Assembly (NCBI RefSeq): GCF_010500845.1 | Contig: NZ_JAAAMI010000004.1 | Coordinates: 310,001 to 374,000, forward strand | Origin: Flagellimonas sediminis | GTDB taxonomy: Bacteria > Bacteroidota > Bacteroidia > Flavobacteriales > Flavobacteriaceae | Length of the DNA: 64,000 nucleotides | Direction of reading: 5' to 3' | Shown here: piece after piece, positions 1 through 9,306 of the stretch | How positions within the stretch are numbered: position 1 is the stretch's first letter | Layout: the number at the start of each line of letters is the position of its first letter | Translations under genes and position numbers: made by a program | The notes under the pieces: model-generated | Seen by the model: the letters and a program-made list of their open reading frames with translations, nothing else | The model's database searches: none | What the model was told of the DNA's origin: nothing

Positions 1-306
1 AATAAAAGGCACCATCAAATGTTGAAAGGTACGTTTCCACTCCTCCCCATGGGGTTTTATTAAACGACCATACCTTTCAAAGGCCACCAAATGGGCAATC
101 TCATGGACAAGCGTAATCAAAAATCGGTATTTATTCAGGGAGGCGTTGACCGTAATCATGTGTGTTCCACCAGGCATCCTCCGGTAGTCCCCATGACGGG
201 TAACCCTATGGTTCACGATCTTCAAGTGAACCCCATGCGTTTTGATGAGTTCAAAACAGGGTTCAACCGCACGTTCCGGTAAATATTTTTGAAGGGTGGT
301 GCTCAC
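1..306 (-). CDS. SprT-like zinc metalloprotease domain protein, partial (3' end outside window)
   Basis: Reading the minus strand from a GTG at 306 gives an N-terminus STTLQKYLPERAVEPCFELI, then ITVNASLNKYRFLITLVHEIAHLV. HEIAH is a zincin HExxH motif, and the following KPHGEEWK stretch is typical of SprT-like proteins, so this is a putative metal-dependent protease. The frame is open to base 1, about 102 residues, and the C-terminal half lies outside the window. GTG is chosen because no ATG exists before the conserved block and the sequence after it matches the usual family N-terminus as I remember it; a TTG further upstream is possible. A 63-codon open frame on the + strand at 91-282 is a shadow of this gene. 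Confidence 0.8.
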   Translation of the reverse strand, partial: MSTTLQKYLPERAVEPCFELIKTHGVHLKIVNHRVTRHGDYRRMPGGTHMITVNASLNKYRFLITLVHEIAHLVAFERYGRLIKPHGEEWKRTFQHLMVPFI

Positions 307-442
307 TGAGACAAAGTTAATGTTTAATCCAATTGGTGAAAAAGCTCGAGAAAAATCACCTAACAAATAATTCTAGGGGGAAAGTGTAACAAAAATTCGG
401 TTACATTATCTCTATTCACATAAACTCCTTAAAACCAACTGT

Positions 443-952
443 ATGAAAAAGATACTGTTAAAGATTCTGATGCCTTATGATTTTAAAAAAGGAAGAATGA
501 ATATTGGGATTGCCATACCTAGAATAATAGGGGGACTAAGCTTAAGTTTAGAATTCGGCTCACCCAAATTTGGTATGCCTTGGTCCATGAAGGATGATAT
601 GGGTTTCTTTCAGGTAGCATCTTGGTTCCCAGAAGATGTAAAAGAATTTGGGATGCCATTTGTTTGGGCACCTTGGGTATTTGCTTGGTTTGGCGCAGCA
701 AGTGAGGCCATTGGCGGATTGTTTTTGGCCTTGGGCTTGGGCACACGAATCAGCGCTTTTTTTATAGGAATGACAATGTTGACAGCAACATTCTTTCAAA
801 AATGGCCCGAGGCCATGGAATACAACAGCAGTTGGCCCCTATTACCTGCAATGGGATTTTTTTGGATTGCACTATATTCCTTCCTGTTCGGATCAGGAAC
901 TTGGGGACTGGATCATCTTTTGACCAGAAAGTTTAGAAAAGAAACTATTTAA
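443..952 (+). CDS. DoxX family membrane protein
   Basis: A 169-residue protein with about four hydrophobic segments (roughly residues 20-38, 73-97, 100-120 and 130-150), which is the size and layout of DoxX-like small integral membrane proteins. Conserved-looking features are the glycine-rich IGGLFLALGLGTR turn between helices 2 and 3 and the small-residue helix after it. The family is associated with thiosulfate or quinone redox and with unknown functions; no substrate can be read here. The gene converges on the dehydrogenase downstream, overlapping it by four bases. It has its own upstream gap of about 135 bp with no recognisable promoter box. Confidence 0.75.
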   Translation: MKKILLKILMPYDFKKGRMNIGIAIPRIIGGLSLSLEFGSPKFGMPWSMKDDMGFFQVASWFPEDVKEFGMPFVWAPWVFAWFGAASEAIGGLFLALGLGTRISAFFIGMTMLTATFFQKWPEAMEYNSSWPLLPAMGFFWIALYSFLFGSGTWGLDHLLTRKFRKETI

Positions 953-1626
953 GGTGTACTATTACTAACCTGCAATAATTTTCCGTTGTAGAGTTTATGT
1001 CCGGTCAAGGCAAAATCCTTGATATAAGTGGCCATTTCAGCTGCTGTTATAGGGGCTTGATAGCCTGGAAATGCCTCTTCCAACATTTCGGTCTGCACTG
1101 CACCCAAGGCCAGAACATTAAAACTGGGACCCGTCTCCTTGAATTCCTCCGCCCAAAGTTCAGTCAAGGTAATTACGGCCCCTTTGCTGGAGCTATAGGC
1201 GGAAAGGCCAGGAAATTTAACGCTCCCTTGCACCCCTCCCATGGAACTTATGGTGACCACGTGGCCATTTTTGCCCATGAATGGAAGCACAGTCTTGGTC
1301 ATTTCCGCAACACCGAACACGTTTACTTTGTAAACACTCTCAAATTCTTCTGCTGAAATGTCCTGAAATGGTTTGTTTAACAGTCGGCCCGCATTATTGA
1401 TAAGTATATCCACCACGTGCCATTGAGAAAGAAAATCGTTTACTTTTTGAAAATCGGACCGGTTGCCCAAATCGAATGAAAAAGTATGCACGTTGGAAAG
1501 TTGTAAATTTTCAACTGGCTTTGCATTTCTAGATAGAGCCAAAACCTGATGACCTTCTTGAGCAAATTGCTTTACCAATTCAAAACCAATACCCCTACTT
1601 GTCCCTGTGATTACGATATTTGCCAT
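949..1626 (-). CDS. short-chain dehydrogenase/reductase (SDR)
   Basis: A 225-residue classical SDR. The N-terminal nucleotide-binding motif TGTSRGIG starts near residue 6, NNAG appears near residue 78, and the catalytic Ser-Tyr-Lys set is visible as ISSMGG followed by SAYSSSK. It should use NAD(P)H to reduce or oxidise an unknown hydroxyl or carbonyl substrate. The start is placed at the ATG encoding MANIVITG; a slightly longer frame would need a TTG. At 225 residues it is a little shorter than the usual 240-260, the shortening being at the C-terminal substrate lid. It is probably transcribed alone. Confidence 0.85.
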   Translation of the reverse strand: MANIVITGTSRGIGFELVKQFAQEGHQVLALSRNAKPVENLQLSNVHTFSFDLGNRSDFQKVNDFLSQWHVVDILINNAGRLLNKPFQDISAEEFESVYKVNVFGVAEMTKTVLPFMGKNGHVVTISSMGGVQGSVKFPGLSAYSSSKGAVITLTELWAEEFKETGPSFNVLALGAVQTEMLEEAFPGYQAPITAAEMATYIKDFALTGHKLYNGKLLQVSNSTP

Positions 1627-1699
1627 TTTCAATACAATTTGTCATTCCCGTGAAAACGGGCATCCATAAACCTTACCTTCCATCCCTATAAGAGGACAC

Positions 1700-2677
1700 T
1701 TAATTATTTTTGATTTCTTGGGTCGGTGCATTGGCAATCCCTTCCAACACAGGAATGGTCTTGTTCACCAAATTGGCCATATGTTCAAAATCCATCTTAT
1801 CCGCTTCATCCCCAACTTTATGATAGTGGTCAAAATTGGTAAAATCGAACGTGCTAAATGTATGGGATGGCACTCCCATCTCTACATGAAAGGCGTAATT
1901 ATCCGACCGTTTGAATAAACTATATTCCTTTGCCGTAGGCAAGAAACCCACTAGCTTTTCTTTGGCATAGGCATTGCTCACTTCGGCCAAGTTGGACATT
2001 TCAAAACCTGTGAGGTACATCAAATAATCTTTGTCCTTCATCGGAATTCCGGTCATTTCAAAATTGAGCATGGCATATAGGTTCACTCCTTGCTCCTTCA
2101 ATTCCTTGGCCAAATGTTTCGATCCCAACAATCCTTTTTCCTCGGCACTGAAAAGGGCAAAGATCAAACTGCGTTTGTTGGTCTTGTGGGTTCCAAAATA
2201 TCGTGCATATTCAAGTACAGTAGAAGTACCTGAGGCGTTGTCGTTCGCACCGTTCGCAATGGCATCACCGTTCTCTATGTTTACGATACCGATATGGTCG
2301 TAATGCGCCCCTATAACAATGTATTCCTTCTTCAAATCGGAATCATTACCCTCCACAATCCCAACGATGTTAAAGGCAGTCTTGTTAAAATTGGACAAGG
2401 TATCACGATAGGTCTTGAAATAAGGTTTAACCCTGTAAGATTTTAAGTAGTTTTCAATATAGGTCGCAGCCAATTCTATTCCCTCGGTGCCGGCATCACG
2501 GCCCTTCATATCGTCGGATGCCAAATAGTTCATCATCTCACCGATTCGCTCCGCATCGGTAAAAGTTTCGGTCGTTTTTTTGGTCGCGCCTGGTTCCGCA
2601 GCTGGACTGCCCATATTTTGTGACGTACCACAATCCATGGCCAAAAGTGCAACAAGAGCATAGATAAAGATTTTCAT
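1700..2677 (-). CDS. M28 family metallopeptidase, putative lipoprotein or secreted
   Basis: A 325-residue zinc aminopeptidase-like protein. It has a hydrophobic N-terminus (MKIFIYALVALLAMDCGTS) with a possible but atypical lipobox, Asp before the Cys. The M28 metal-ligand motifs follow in order: GAHYDHIG (His, Asp), GANDNASG (Asp), EEKGLLGSKH (Glu pair), and a C-terminal DHYHKVGDE (His). It probably trims peptides in the periplasm or at the cell surface. The frame is open back to 2716, but that start falls inside the terminator of the upstream pdh operon, so the ATG at 2677 before the signal peptide is preferred. Confidence 0.87.
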   Translation of the reverse strand: MKIFIYALVALLAMDCGTSQNMGSPAAEPGATKKTTETFTDAERIGEMMNYLASDDMKGRDAGTEGIELAATYIENYLKSYRVKPYFKTYRDTLSNFNKTAFNIVGIVEGNDSDLKKEYIVIGAHYDHIGIVNIENGDAIANGANDNASGTSTVLEYARYFGTHKTNKRSLIFALFSAEEKGLLGSKHLAKELKEQGVNLYAMLNFEMTGIPMKDKDYLMYLTGFEMSNLAEVSNAYAKEKLVGFLPTAKEYSLFKRSDNYAFHVEMGVPSHTFSTFDFTNFDHYHKVGDEADKMDFEHMANLVNKTIPVLEGIANAPTQEIKNN

Positions 2678-2709
2678 GTATTTCGTTTTTTGATTTTTTA
2701 AAGATAAAA

Positions 2710-2733
2710 AAAGCATCCTTAAAAGGATGCTTT
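2710..2733 (-). terminator. rho-independent terminator of the pdhA-pdhC operon
   Basis: An 11-bp perfect stem AAAGCATCCTT/AAGGATGCTTT with a 2-nt loop is followed on the minus strand by TTTTTT. It sits 47 bp after the stop codon of the E2 gene and in front of the M28 gene. Confidence 0.85.
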
Positions 2734-2779
2734 CATCATATGTTATTGTCCCTTTCGACTACACTCAGGGCGTTTAAAA

Positions 2780-4408
2780 TTAAGCCAACATGGTCACTGG
2801 GTTCTCCAGATAGGCCCTCAACGTTTGAAGGAACTGGGCACCCGTAGCTCCGTCCACGGTTCTGTGGTCGCAAGCCAAAGTAACCGTCATGGTATTCCCA
2901 ACTACGATCTGTCCATTTTTAACCACGGGTTTTTCCACAATGGCTCCTACGGATAAAATGGCCGAATTGGGTTGGTTGATAATGGAAGTGAACTCCAAAA
3001 TACCGAACATACCCAAGTTAGAAACCGTAAACGTGCTTCCTTCCATTTCATCCGGTTTTATTTTCTTGGTCCTGGCCCTACCTGCCAAATCCTTCACCGC
3101 AGTTCCCAATTGGGATAAGGTCAATTGATCGGCAAACTTGATCACAGGCACTACCAAACCATCTTCCACAGCAACGGCCACGCCCATGTGCACATGGTGT
3201 TTGTACACGGTGGTATCGCCATTCCAAGAGGTATTTACCTGTGGATGTTTTTTAAGGGCCATGGCACAGGCCTTCAATACCATATCATTGAAAGACACTT
3301 TAGTGTCCGGTAAATTATTGATCTGTTCCCTTGAAGCCTTGGCATTGTCCATGTCCACTTCAATGGTCAAGTAATAGTGTGGTGCGGTAAACTTGGATTC
3401 CCCCAAACGCTTGGCAATGACCTTACGCATGGTAGAGTTTTTCACTTCCTCCACACTTTCCTGTCCTACAGGCAAATTCATTGGAGCCACTGGTGCAGCG
3501 GCTGCAGTGGTTTGGGCAGCAGGGACACTTGATGGTGCCGCGGAAGGCTGGTAGTTCTCAACATCCTTTTTCACAATCCTACCGTAATCACCTGAACCTT
3601 TAACATCGGCTAGGTTGATTCCTTTATCACTGGCTATTTTCTTGGCCAATGGCGATGCCAAAATACGATGACCATCTTGGGTAACCGTAACAGTTTCGGT
3701 AGTTGTTTCAGGTTTGGGTGTCTCGGCCTTTGGTGCTTCATCAGTGGGCTCGCTTGACGCAGTACTCCCACCTGATTGGGCATTTAAAACGGCATCCACA
3801 TCGGTTCCTTCCGGGCCAATGATGGCCAAAAGTGAATCAACGGGAGCACCTTCACCTTCTTTGATGCCTATATACAGGAGTACACCTGAATAAAAAGACT
3901 CGAACTCCATGGTGGCTTTATCGGTCTCTATTTCAGCCAAAATATCGCCTTCCTCCACCTTATCGCCCACTTTCTTCAACCAACTGGCCACGGTACCTTC
4001 TTCCATGGTATCGCTCAGTCTTGGCATGGTCACGATTTCCACTCCTGCAGGAATGGAAGCGGCTGCTTTTGGGGCAGCAACTTTTTCTTCGGCTTTGGGT
4101 GCTGGAGTTTCTTTTGCTTCTTCCATGGCAGGGGCCGATCCACCGTTCAAAAGGGAGGAAATGTCTTCTCCTGCACTACCGATGATGGCCAAAAGTGAAT
4201 CTACCGGAGCACCTTCACCTTCCTGAATTCCAATATGGAGCAACGTGCCTTCATGAAAGGATTCGAACTCCATGGTAGCCTTATCGGTCTCAATTTCGGC
4301 CAATATATCTCCTTCTTCTACTTTGTCCCCTACTTTTTTGAGCCATTTTGCCACGGTACCTTCTTCCATGGTATCGCTCAATCTAGGCATGGTGATTACT
4401 TCTGCCAT
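2780..4408 (-). CDS. pdhC: pyruvate dehydrogenase complex E2, dihydrolipoamide acetyltransferase
   Basis: A 542-residue E2 component that transfers acetyl groups from lipoyl arms to CoA. Two lipoyl domains (about 1-78 and 124-200) each carry ETDKA with lipoyl-Lys at 43 and 164, and the two are nearly identical, suggesting recent duplication or gene conversion. Ala/Pro/Thr-rich linkers surround a peripheral subunit-binding domain (about 248-286, ASPLAKKIA...GRIVKKDV). The catalytic core runs from about 316 to 542, with DHRTVDG near the end (His515, Asp519). It is downstream of E1-alpha with a 4-bp gap, one operon. E1-beta and E3 are not in this window. Confidence 0.95.
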   Translation of the reverse strand: MAEVITMPRLSDTMEEGTVAKWLKKVGDKVEEGDILAEIETDKATMEFESFHEGTLLHIGIQEGEGAPVDSLLAIIGSAGEDISSLLNGGSAPAMEEAKETPAPKAEEKVAAPKAAASIPAGVEIVTMPRLSDTMEEGTVASWLKKVGDKVEEGDILAEIETDKATMEFESFYSGVLLYIGIKEGEGAPVDSLLAIIGPEGTDVDAVLNAQSGGSTASSEPTDEAPKAETPKPETTTETVTVTQDGHRILASPLAKKIASDKGINLADVKGSGDYGRIVKKDVENYQPSAAPSSVPAAQTTAAAAPVAPMNLPVGQESVEEVKNSTMRKVIAKRLGESKFTAPHYYLTIEVDMDNAKASREQINNLPDTKVSFNDMVLKACAMALKKHPQVNTSWNGDTTVYKHHVHMGVAVAVEDGLVVPVIKFADQLTLSQLGTAVKDLAGRARTKKIKPDEMEGSTFTVSNLGMFGILEFTSIINQPNSAILSVGAIVEKPVVKNGQIVVGNTMTVTLACDHRTVDGATGAQFLQTLRAYLENPVTMLA

Positions 4409-4412
4409 CTAA

Positions 4413-5411
4413 TTATAATTTATGTGGTAAAAATGGATAGTTCTCCTGTTCGTAAACAACGTCGTACAATTGCTCGATCGGCGGAAAATCTGACTCTTCC
4501 GCAAACTTTTCGCATTCGTCGACCAAATCTTTTACCCTTTGATCTATATTCTTGATCTCATCCTCGGTGGCATATCCTTTTTCAAGGATGATGTCCTTCA
4601 CTTGGGTGATGGGATCTATTTTCTTGTATTCCTCAACTTCTTCCTTAGTACGGTAATGCTGTGCATCCGACATGGAGTGACCACGGTAACGGTACGTTTT
4701 CATTTCCAAGAAAGTTGGTCCACCTCCGGTACGTGCCCTTTCCACTGCTTTGTCCACTTCCTTGGCAACAGCGGCAGGATCCATTCCATCCACAGGGCCA
4801 CAAGGCATTTCATAGCCCAAGCCCAATTTCCAAATATCTGTAGTGTGTGCTGTACGGGCTACAGAAGTACCCATGGCATAACCATTGTTCTCACAAATGT
4901 AGACCACCGGCAATTGCCATAGCATAGCCAAGTTGAACGATTCGTGAAGGGCACCTTGCCTTACCGCACCATCACCCATATAACAAAGAGTAACAGAATC
5001 CCTTTTAAAGTATTTATCGCCAAAGGCCAAACCGGTTCCCAAAGGAATCTGACCTCCTACAATACCGTGACCACCGTAGAAACGATGTTCCTTGGAGAAT
5101 ATGTGCATGGAACCACCCATACCTTTGGACGTTCCTGTCACCTTTCCATAAAGCTCGGCCATCACCCTTCTTGGATCCACACCCATACCAATGGGCTGAA
5201 CGTGGTTACGATAGGCAGTGATCATGCGGTCCTTGGTCAGGTCCATGGCATGCAGGGAGCCAGCCAAAACAGCCTCTTGGCCATTATACAAGTGGAGAAA
5301 TCCCCGGACTTTTTGTTGAATATATACGGCGGCCAATTTGTCCTCGAACTTTCTCCAGAACAACATGTCCTCATACCATTTAAGGTAAACTTCTTTGGTG
5401 ATTTTTTTCAT
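4413..5411 (-). CDS. pdhA: pyruvate dehydrogenase E1 component subunit alpha
   Basis: A 332-residue thiamine-diphosphate enzyme subunit that decarboxylates pyruvate and acetylates the E2 lipoyl arm. The TPP-binding motif is visible as GDGAVRQGALHESFNLA ending in ENN about 30 residues later. RYRGHSMSD is the conserved phosphorylation-loop region of E1-alpha proteins. The start is the ATG giving MKKITKEVYLKWYEDM; an in-frame extension to 5456 has no similarity to the family N-terminus. First gene of a two-gene operon with E2; the E1-beta partner must be encoded elsewhere. Confidence 0.95.
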   Translation of the reverse strand: MKKITKEVYLKWYEDMLFWRKFEDKLAAVYIQQKVRGFLHLYNGQEAVLAGSLHAMDLTKDRMITAYRNHVQPIGMGVDPRRVMAELYGKVTGTSKGMGGSMHIFSKEHRFYGGHGIVGGQIPLGTGLAFGDKYFKRDSVTLCYMGDGAVRQGALHESFNLAMLWQLPVVYICENNGYAMGTSVARTAHTTDIWKLGLGYEMPCGPVDGMDPAAVAKEVDKAVERARTGGGPTFLEMKTYRYRGHSMSDAQHYRTKEEVEEYKKIDPITQVKDIILEKGYATEDEIKNIDQRVKDLVDECEKFAEESDFPPIEQLYDVVYEQENYPFLPHKL

Positions 5412-5492
5412 CAACGGTAGTATTAATTGAAATTTCCCTGCGCTGGGGAAGAGCAAAAATACATATATATCTGTTTTGGAAAAAGAATTGAT

Positions 5493-5984
5493 TTAAGAAT
5501 CGCCCAAAAATGAGCTATTGAATGCCAAAGGCAAAATATCTGCCATGGCATTGCATTTAAAAATGGGTCCTTTTTCTGCTTTGAGCAAAATGGAAATGGG
5601 CGATTGCTGCTTGTGTTCATACTCCATGATAGCCTGCCTGCAATTGCCACAAGGAGCTGCGGGAACATCTGTTACATGTTCCTCCGAAGCTGCGCTGATC
5701 GCTACCGAGACAATGGCAATACCCGGAAACCGGGCCCCTGCTTGGAATACGGCCACACGTTCGGCACAAAGACCCGATGGATAGGAAGCATTCTCTTGAT
5801 TGTTGCCTATAACCATCTCACCATTTTCCAGCAAAGCGGCTGCTCCCACCTTGAAACGGGAATAGGGCGCATAGGCATTTTTACGGGCCGCTTCGGCCGC
5901 ACTTAACAATTTCCTGTCATTTTGTGACAACTCCCCTTCGTCCTCAAAAATGAGAAGATCAAACACGATCCGCTTTTTTTCCAT
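5493..5984 (-). CDS. cdd: cytidine deaminase
   Basis: A 163-residue homotetrameric-type cytidine/deoxycytidine deaminase of pyrimidine salvage. Zinc-site motifs are present in order: CAERVA (Cys ligand and catalytic Glu) and PCGNCRQ (two Cys ligands); NQENASYPSGL is the substrate-binding segment. The start at 5984 gives MEKKRIVFDLLIFEDE, which matches the usual N-terminus. It lies between porV and pdhA on the same strand, an arrangement I recall from other Bacteroidota. Confidence 0.93.
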   Translation of the reverse strand: MEKKRIVFDLLIFEDEGELSQNDRKLLSAAEAARKNAYAPYSRFKVGAAALLENGEMVIGNNQENASYPSGLCAERVAVFQAGARFPGIAIVSVAISAASEEHVTDVPAAPCGNCRQAIMEYEHKQQSPISILLKAEKGPIFKCNAMADILPLAFNSSFLGDS

Positions 5985-6015
5985 TCGATATATGGTATTA
6001 CCCAAAAATAAGAAA

Positions 6016-6035
6016 ACCTGCCCATGGGGACAGGT
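6016..6035 (-). terminator. likely terminator of porV
   Basis: On the minus strand ACCTGTCCCC-AT-GGGCAGGT folds as a stem with a small internal bulge and is followed by TTTTCTTATTTTT. It lies 25 bp after the porV stop codon, separating porV from cdd. Confidence 0.6.
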
Positions 6036-6059
6036 CTTCGTCTATTATTTATTGGATGA

Positions 6060-7208
6060 TCAATCGTTCAAAAATTCCTCCCCAAAATTAAAGGTCAGCG
6101 AAAAACGCAAAGTGTTTTCCAAAGGATTCTTGACCTGTGAGGTGGAGAAAAGATAGGATAAATCTATCTGTGCCGACTTATATTTGAATCCCGCACCAAG
6201 TGTAAAGTATTTACGGGCACCTTTAACGGCACTTTCATTAAAGTAACCTCCGCGCAACATGAATGCTTCCCTAAAACGGTATTCCGTTCCTAGGGCCCAA
6301 GTGACCTCTTTCAATTCTTCACTGAAACCGTCAGGAGCATCCCCAAAGGATTCAAAGATTCCACTGAAGAAACTGATGTTCTGATATTCGTCATTGTCCT
6401 CCGTGGTTATTTCACCGTCCCCGTTGAAATCCCTAGGAGTGGGGACCAACAATTTGTTGAACTCGGTATTTATGGCCAACACATTGTCTTGGTCAAAAAT
6501 GAAATCAAATCCGGTACCCACTTTTAAATTGGTAGGCAAAAAGTTTTTCTGTCCACCTTCATCATATTGCAACGAGCCACCAATATTGGAGATGTTGAAT
6601 CCCAATCTCCAACGTCCATCAAAATTGCTGTATGCAATTTCGGGTGATCGGTAAAATCCGGCCACATCCACCGCAAAGGCATTGGCTGCCTGCGAATCTT
6701 GCGTGCCATCTTGAAATCTAAGATTAGAACTGATAAATCTACCCGCCACCGCCATGGAAAAGCTCTGGCTCAATTTTAGGGAATAGGAACCATCCAATGC
6801 AAATTCATTGGGTTTTACCAAAGTTGCCTCCTGATCAATCGTTTGCCTCAACTCTATTTCTCCAAGGCCGAAGTAACGAAGGCCAAAGGCAAAGGCACCC
6901 CGATTGTTGTTGAGTTTATTATAAAAAGTAGCGTTCAACAAGGACACATCGTTCACTATGGTTTCCAGATATGGCGTATAGCTAACCCCAATGCCCATTT
7001 TTTGGGTGGCAAAAGCATACTTTGCGGGGTTCCATTGCTGGGAATAGGCATCAAAGGAAGTAGCAACACCCATGTCTCCCATACCTGACGACCTAGCATC
7101 GGCTGCAATGGTCAAAAAAGGTACGGCTGTGGTGATCGCTCTTTCTTGCTGTGCACTTATCCTTGGGGCCACGATAAGAAACACTACCAAAATGAGTAAC
7201 TTTTTCAT
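6060..7208 (-). CDS. porV: type IX secretion system outer-membrane protein PorV
   Basis: A 382-residue FadL-like outer-membrane beta barrel that, in characterised T9SS, shuttles cargo from the translocon to the cell-surface attachment complex. It has a signal peptide (first ~19 residues, cut after ISAQ), then the ERAITTAVPFLTIAADARSSGMGDMGVAT start typical of PorV, alternating beta-strand sequence, and an aromatic C-terminal strand (LRFSLTFNFGEE). In P. gingivalis porU precedes porV; here the 382 bp between porV and gldJ hold no gene, so porU is missing from this place. Confidence 0.93.
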   Translation of the reverse strand: MKKLLILVVFLIVAPRISAQQERAITTAVPFLTIAADARSSGMGDMGVATSFDAYSQQWNPAKYAFATQKMGIGVSYTPYLETIVNDVSLLNATFYNKLNNNRGAFAFGLRYFGLGEIELRQTIDQEATLVKPNEFALDGSYSLKLSQSFSMAVAGRFISSNLRFQDGTQDSQAANAFAVDVAGFYRSPEIAYSNFDGRWRLGFNISNIGGSLQYDEGGQKNFLPTNLKVGTGFDFIFDQDNVLAINTEFNKLLVPTPRDFNGDGEITTEDNDEYQNISFFSGIFESFGDAPDGFSEELKEVTWALGTEYRFREAFMLRGGYFNESAVKGARKYFTLGAGFKYKSAQIDLSYLFSTSQVKNPLENTLRFSLTFNFGEEFLND

Positions 7209-7590
7209 TCGAAGTTTTTAGCGTTTAGTAAAGTTCACGGTCCAAAATAAATTTGGATGTATTACCTGTTAACGGTCAAATGCACAAATTCTTGTGATGG
7301 ATGGAATATTTTTGAGCTTTTTTTGATATAAACATACCTATATATAGCAAAAGCCCACTTCACCAAAGCATAGTACCGTTAAAAAGTAAGACCCTCATAC
7401 TAATTCTCCATCATCTCCGTTACAAAAGAGTAGCCAATACCAAAAGGGGAAATGGCCAGAATTATTTGATGAGCACAAAATATAATGGCAAAAATGTCGT
7501 TTTAAAGCCATTGAAGGATTAAAAAAATCTAAACAAGTTGAAGTTACCAAGGGTATAAACCCTAAGTATTAAAGTACTCAAGCCCAAATT
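7209..7590. other. intergenic region between divergent porV and gldJ
   Basis: 382 bp with stop codons in all frames and no recognisable gene remnant. It must hold the divergent promoters of porV and gldJ, but I see no clear TAnnTTTG box. This is where porU would be expected beside porV. Confidence 0.6.
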
Positions 7591-9243
7591 ATGAAAAAAC
7601 ACTTTATCAAAGTTGTCCTTTCTTGCGCTATTGTGATGGGAAGTTTTTCAAGTTGTAAAAACTCTTCATCTTCCAAGGACGTCTCCAGAGCCACAGGTTG
7701 GAAAATCAACGCCAAAGAAGGAGGGTTCCAATACAATTCCGACTTCAAGGAGCAGGAAACTCCTCCTGGAACTGTATTTGTTGAAGGTGGAACCTTTACC
7801 AAAGGTAAGGTCCAAGATGACATTATGCACGATTGGAACAACACACCTACGCAACAACACGTGCAGTCTTTCTACATGGATGAAACCGAGGTAACCAATG
7901 TGATGTACTTGGAATACCTGGATTATCTAAAGGAAGTGTATCCACCGGAAAACCCAAATTACACCAACATCTATACCGGTGCCCTACCTGATACCTTGGT
8001 ATGGAGAAACCGATTGGGCTTCAACGAAACCATGACCAACAACTACCTAAGACACCCAGCCTATGCAGAATATCCTGTTGTAGGTGTGAACTGGGTACAG
8101 GCCACCCAATACGCCGAGTGGAGAACGGACAGGGTAAACGAGGCCATGTTGGAAAGAGAAGGTTATTTGGCCGATGATACCAAATATAAAGTATTGAACG
8201 GGGAATTAGACGGTACCTTTAGTACCGAGGCCTACTTGAACAACCCAAACTCGGTTTATGGTGGCGAAATCGACTCGTTGCAAGGAAAACAAAAACGTGA
8301 CTCCGTAAACGTATTTGCCAAAAGAAGTAGCGGTGTGATCATGCCGGAATATAGACTTCCCACCGAAACAGAGTGGGAATACGCTGCCCAAGCTTTGGTA
8401 GGATCAAGGGAGTACAACAACTACAGGGGTAGAAAAAAATACCCATGGGAAGGCGACTACACCCGTAACGGACAACGTGTGGGACGCGGTGATCAGTTGG
8501 CCAACTTTAAACAAGGTAAAGGTGACTACGGTGGTATTGCTGAATGGTCTGACGATGGAGCAGATATTACCGCCCAGGTAAAATCCTATAAACCCAATGA
8601 TTTTGGTCTATATGACATGGCCGGAAACGTAAGCGAATGGGTTGCCGACGTATATCGCCCCATTGTTGATGACGAAATCAGTGACTTTAACTATTACCGC
8701 GGAAACGTATTCATGAAAAAGGCCATTGGTGAAGATGGTAAGGTTGAGATATTGACTGATCAGATTGTTTATGACACACTACCCAACGGTAAGATTGTGG
8801 CCATGAATCTACCTGGGGAAATCAAAGAGGTGCCCGTCGGTGAGGAAGAAACCTATCTAAGGACTAACTTTGACCAAAGTGATAACCGTGGTTATAGGGA
8901 CGGTGACCCAGGTTCCTCAAGATTCTTTGACCGTTTCAGTGACGAAGAGGACAATAGAAAAATGTATGATTCACCTCAGTTCAAAGCAGAACGTGACTCA
9001 ACAGGAAAACTGGTTCGCAAATACGACACCTCCAACTTCAGGACCTCATTGATCAATGACGAAGTCAGGGTGTATAAAGGCGGTTCTTGGAGAGATAGGG
9101 CCTACTGGTTAGATCCTGCACAAAGAAGGTATTTGCCACAATATATGGCCACGGACGATATCGGATTCAGATGTGCCATGTCCAGAGTGGGTTCCAAATC
9201 CAAGATCAAGAACAAAACGGTTAGGCATAAAAAAGCCAAATAA
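7591..9243 (+). CDS. gldJ: gliding motility lipoprotein GldJ
   Basis: A 550-residue outer-membrane lipoprotein needed for gliding and T9SS stability in Flavobacterium. The signal peptide ends in the lipobox FSSC (Cys21), followed by a Ser-rich tether. The rest is a formylglycine-generating-enzyme/sulfatase-modifying-factor-like fold: PPGTVFVEGGTFTKG, FYMDETEVTN, RLPTETEWEYAA, GLYDMAGNVSEWV and the C-terminal YKGGSWRD...DIGFRC blocks. GldJ proteins use this fold structurally, not catalytically. A clear terminator follows, so it is likely monocistronic. Confidence 0.95.
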   Translation: MKKHFIKVVLSCAIVMGSFSSCKNSSSSKDVSRATGWKINAKEGGFQYNSDFKEQETPPGTVFVEGGTFTKGKVQDDIMHDWNNTPTQQHVQSFYMDETEVTNVMYLEYLDYLKEVYPPENPNYTNIYTGALPDTLVWRNRLGFNETMTNNYLRHPAYAEYPVVGVNWVQATQYAEWRTDRVNEAMLEREGYLADDTKYKVLNGELDGTFSTEAYLNNPNSVYGGEIDSLQGKQKRDSVNVFAKRSSGVIMPEYRLPTETEWEYAAQALVGSREYNNYRGRKKYPWEGDYTRNGQRVGRGDQLANFKQGKGDYGGIAEWSDDGADITAQVKSYKPNDFGLYDMAGNVSEWVADVYRPIVDDEISDFNYYRGNVFMKKAIGEDGKVEILTDQIVYDTLPNGKIVAMNLPGEIKEVPVGEEETYLRTNFDQSDNRGYRDGDPGSSRFFDRFSDEEDNRKMYDSPQFKAERDSTGKLVRKYDTSNFRTSLINDEVRVYKGGSWRDRAYWLDPAQRRYLPQYMATDDIGFRCAMSRVGSKSKIKNKTVRHKKAK

Positions 9244-9265
9244 AAACATCGAGCATATTTTTAAA

Positions 9266-9296
9266 AGCTCCGGCCAAAGGTCGGGGCTTTTTTTTA
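9266..9296 (+). terminator. rho-independent terminator of gldJ
   Basis: AGCTCCGGCC-AAA-GGTCGGGGCT forms a 10-bp stem with two G-T pairs and is followed by eight T. It is 23 bp after the gldJ stop and just before murF. Confidence 0.88.
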
Positions 9297-9306
9297 TCTT
9301 CGATTT

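Noticed and set aside
91..282. 63-codon open frame on the plus strand
   Set aside because: It lies opposite the SprT-like gene, whose minus-strand translation has a clear HEIAH motif and family residues.
2677..2716. Longer start for the M28 peptidase
   Set aside because: The extension begins inside the pdh terminator hairpin and would put 13 odd residues before a good signal peptide.
3909..4380. Tandem repeats in the E2 gene as a possible repeat array
   Set aside because: They encode the two lipoyl domains; duplication inside one protein explains them.
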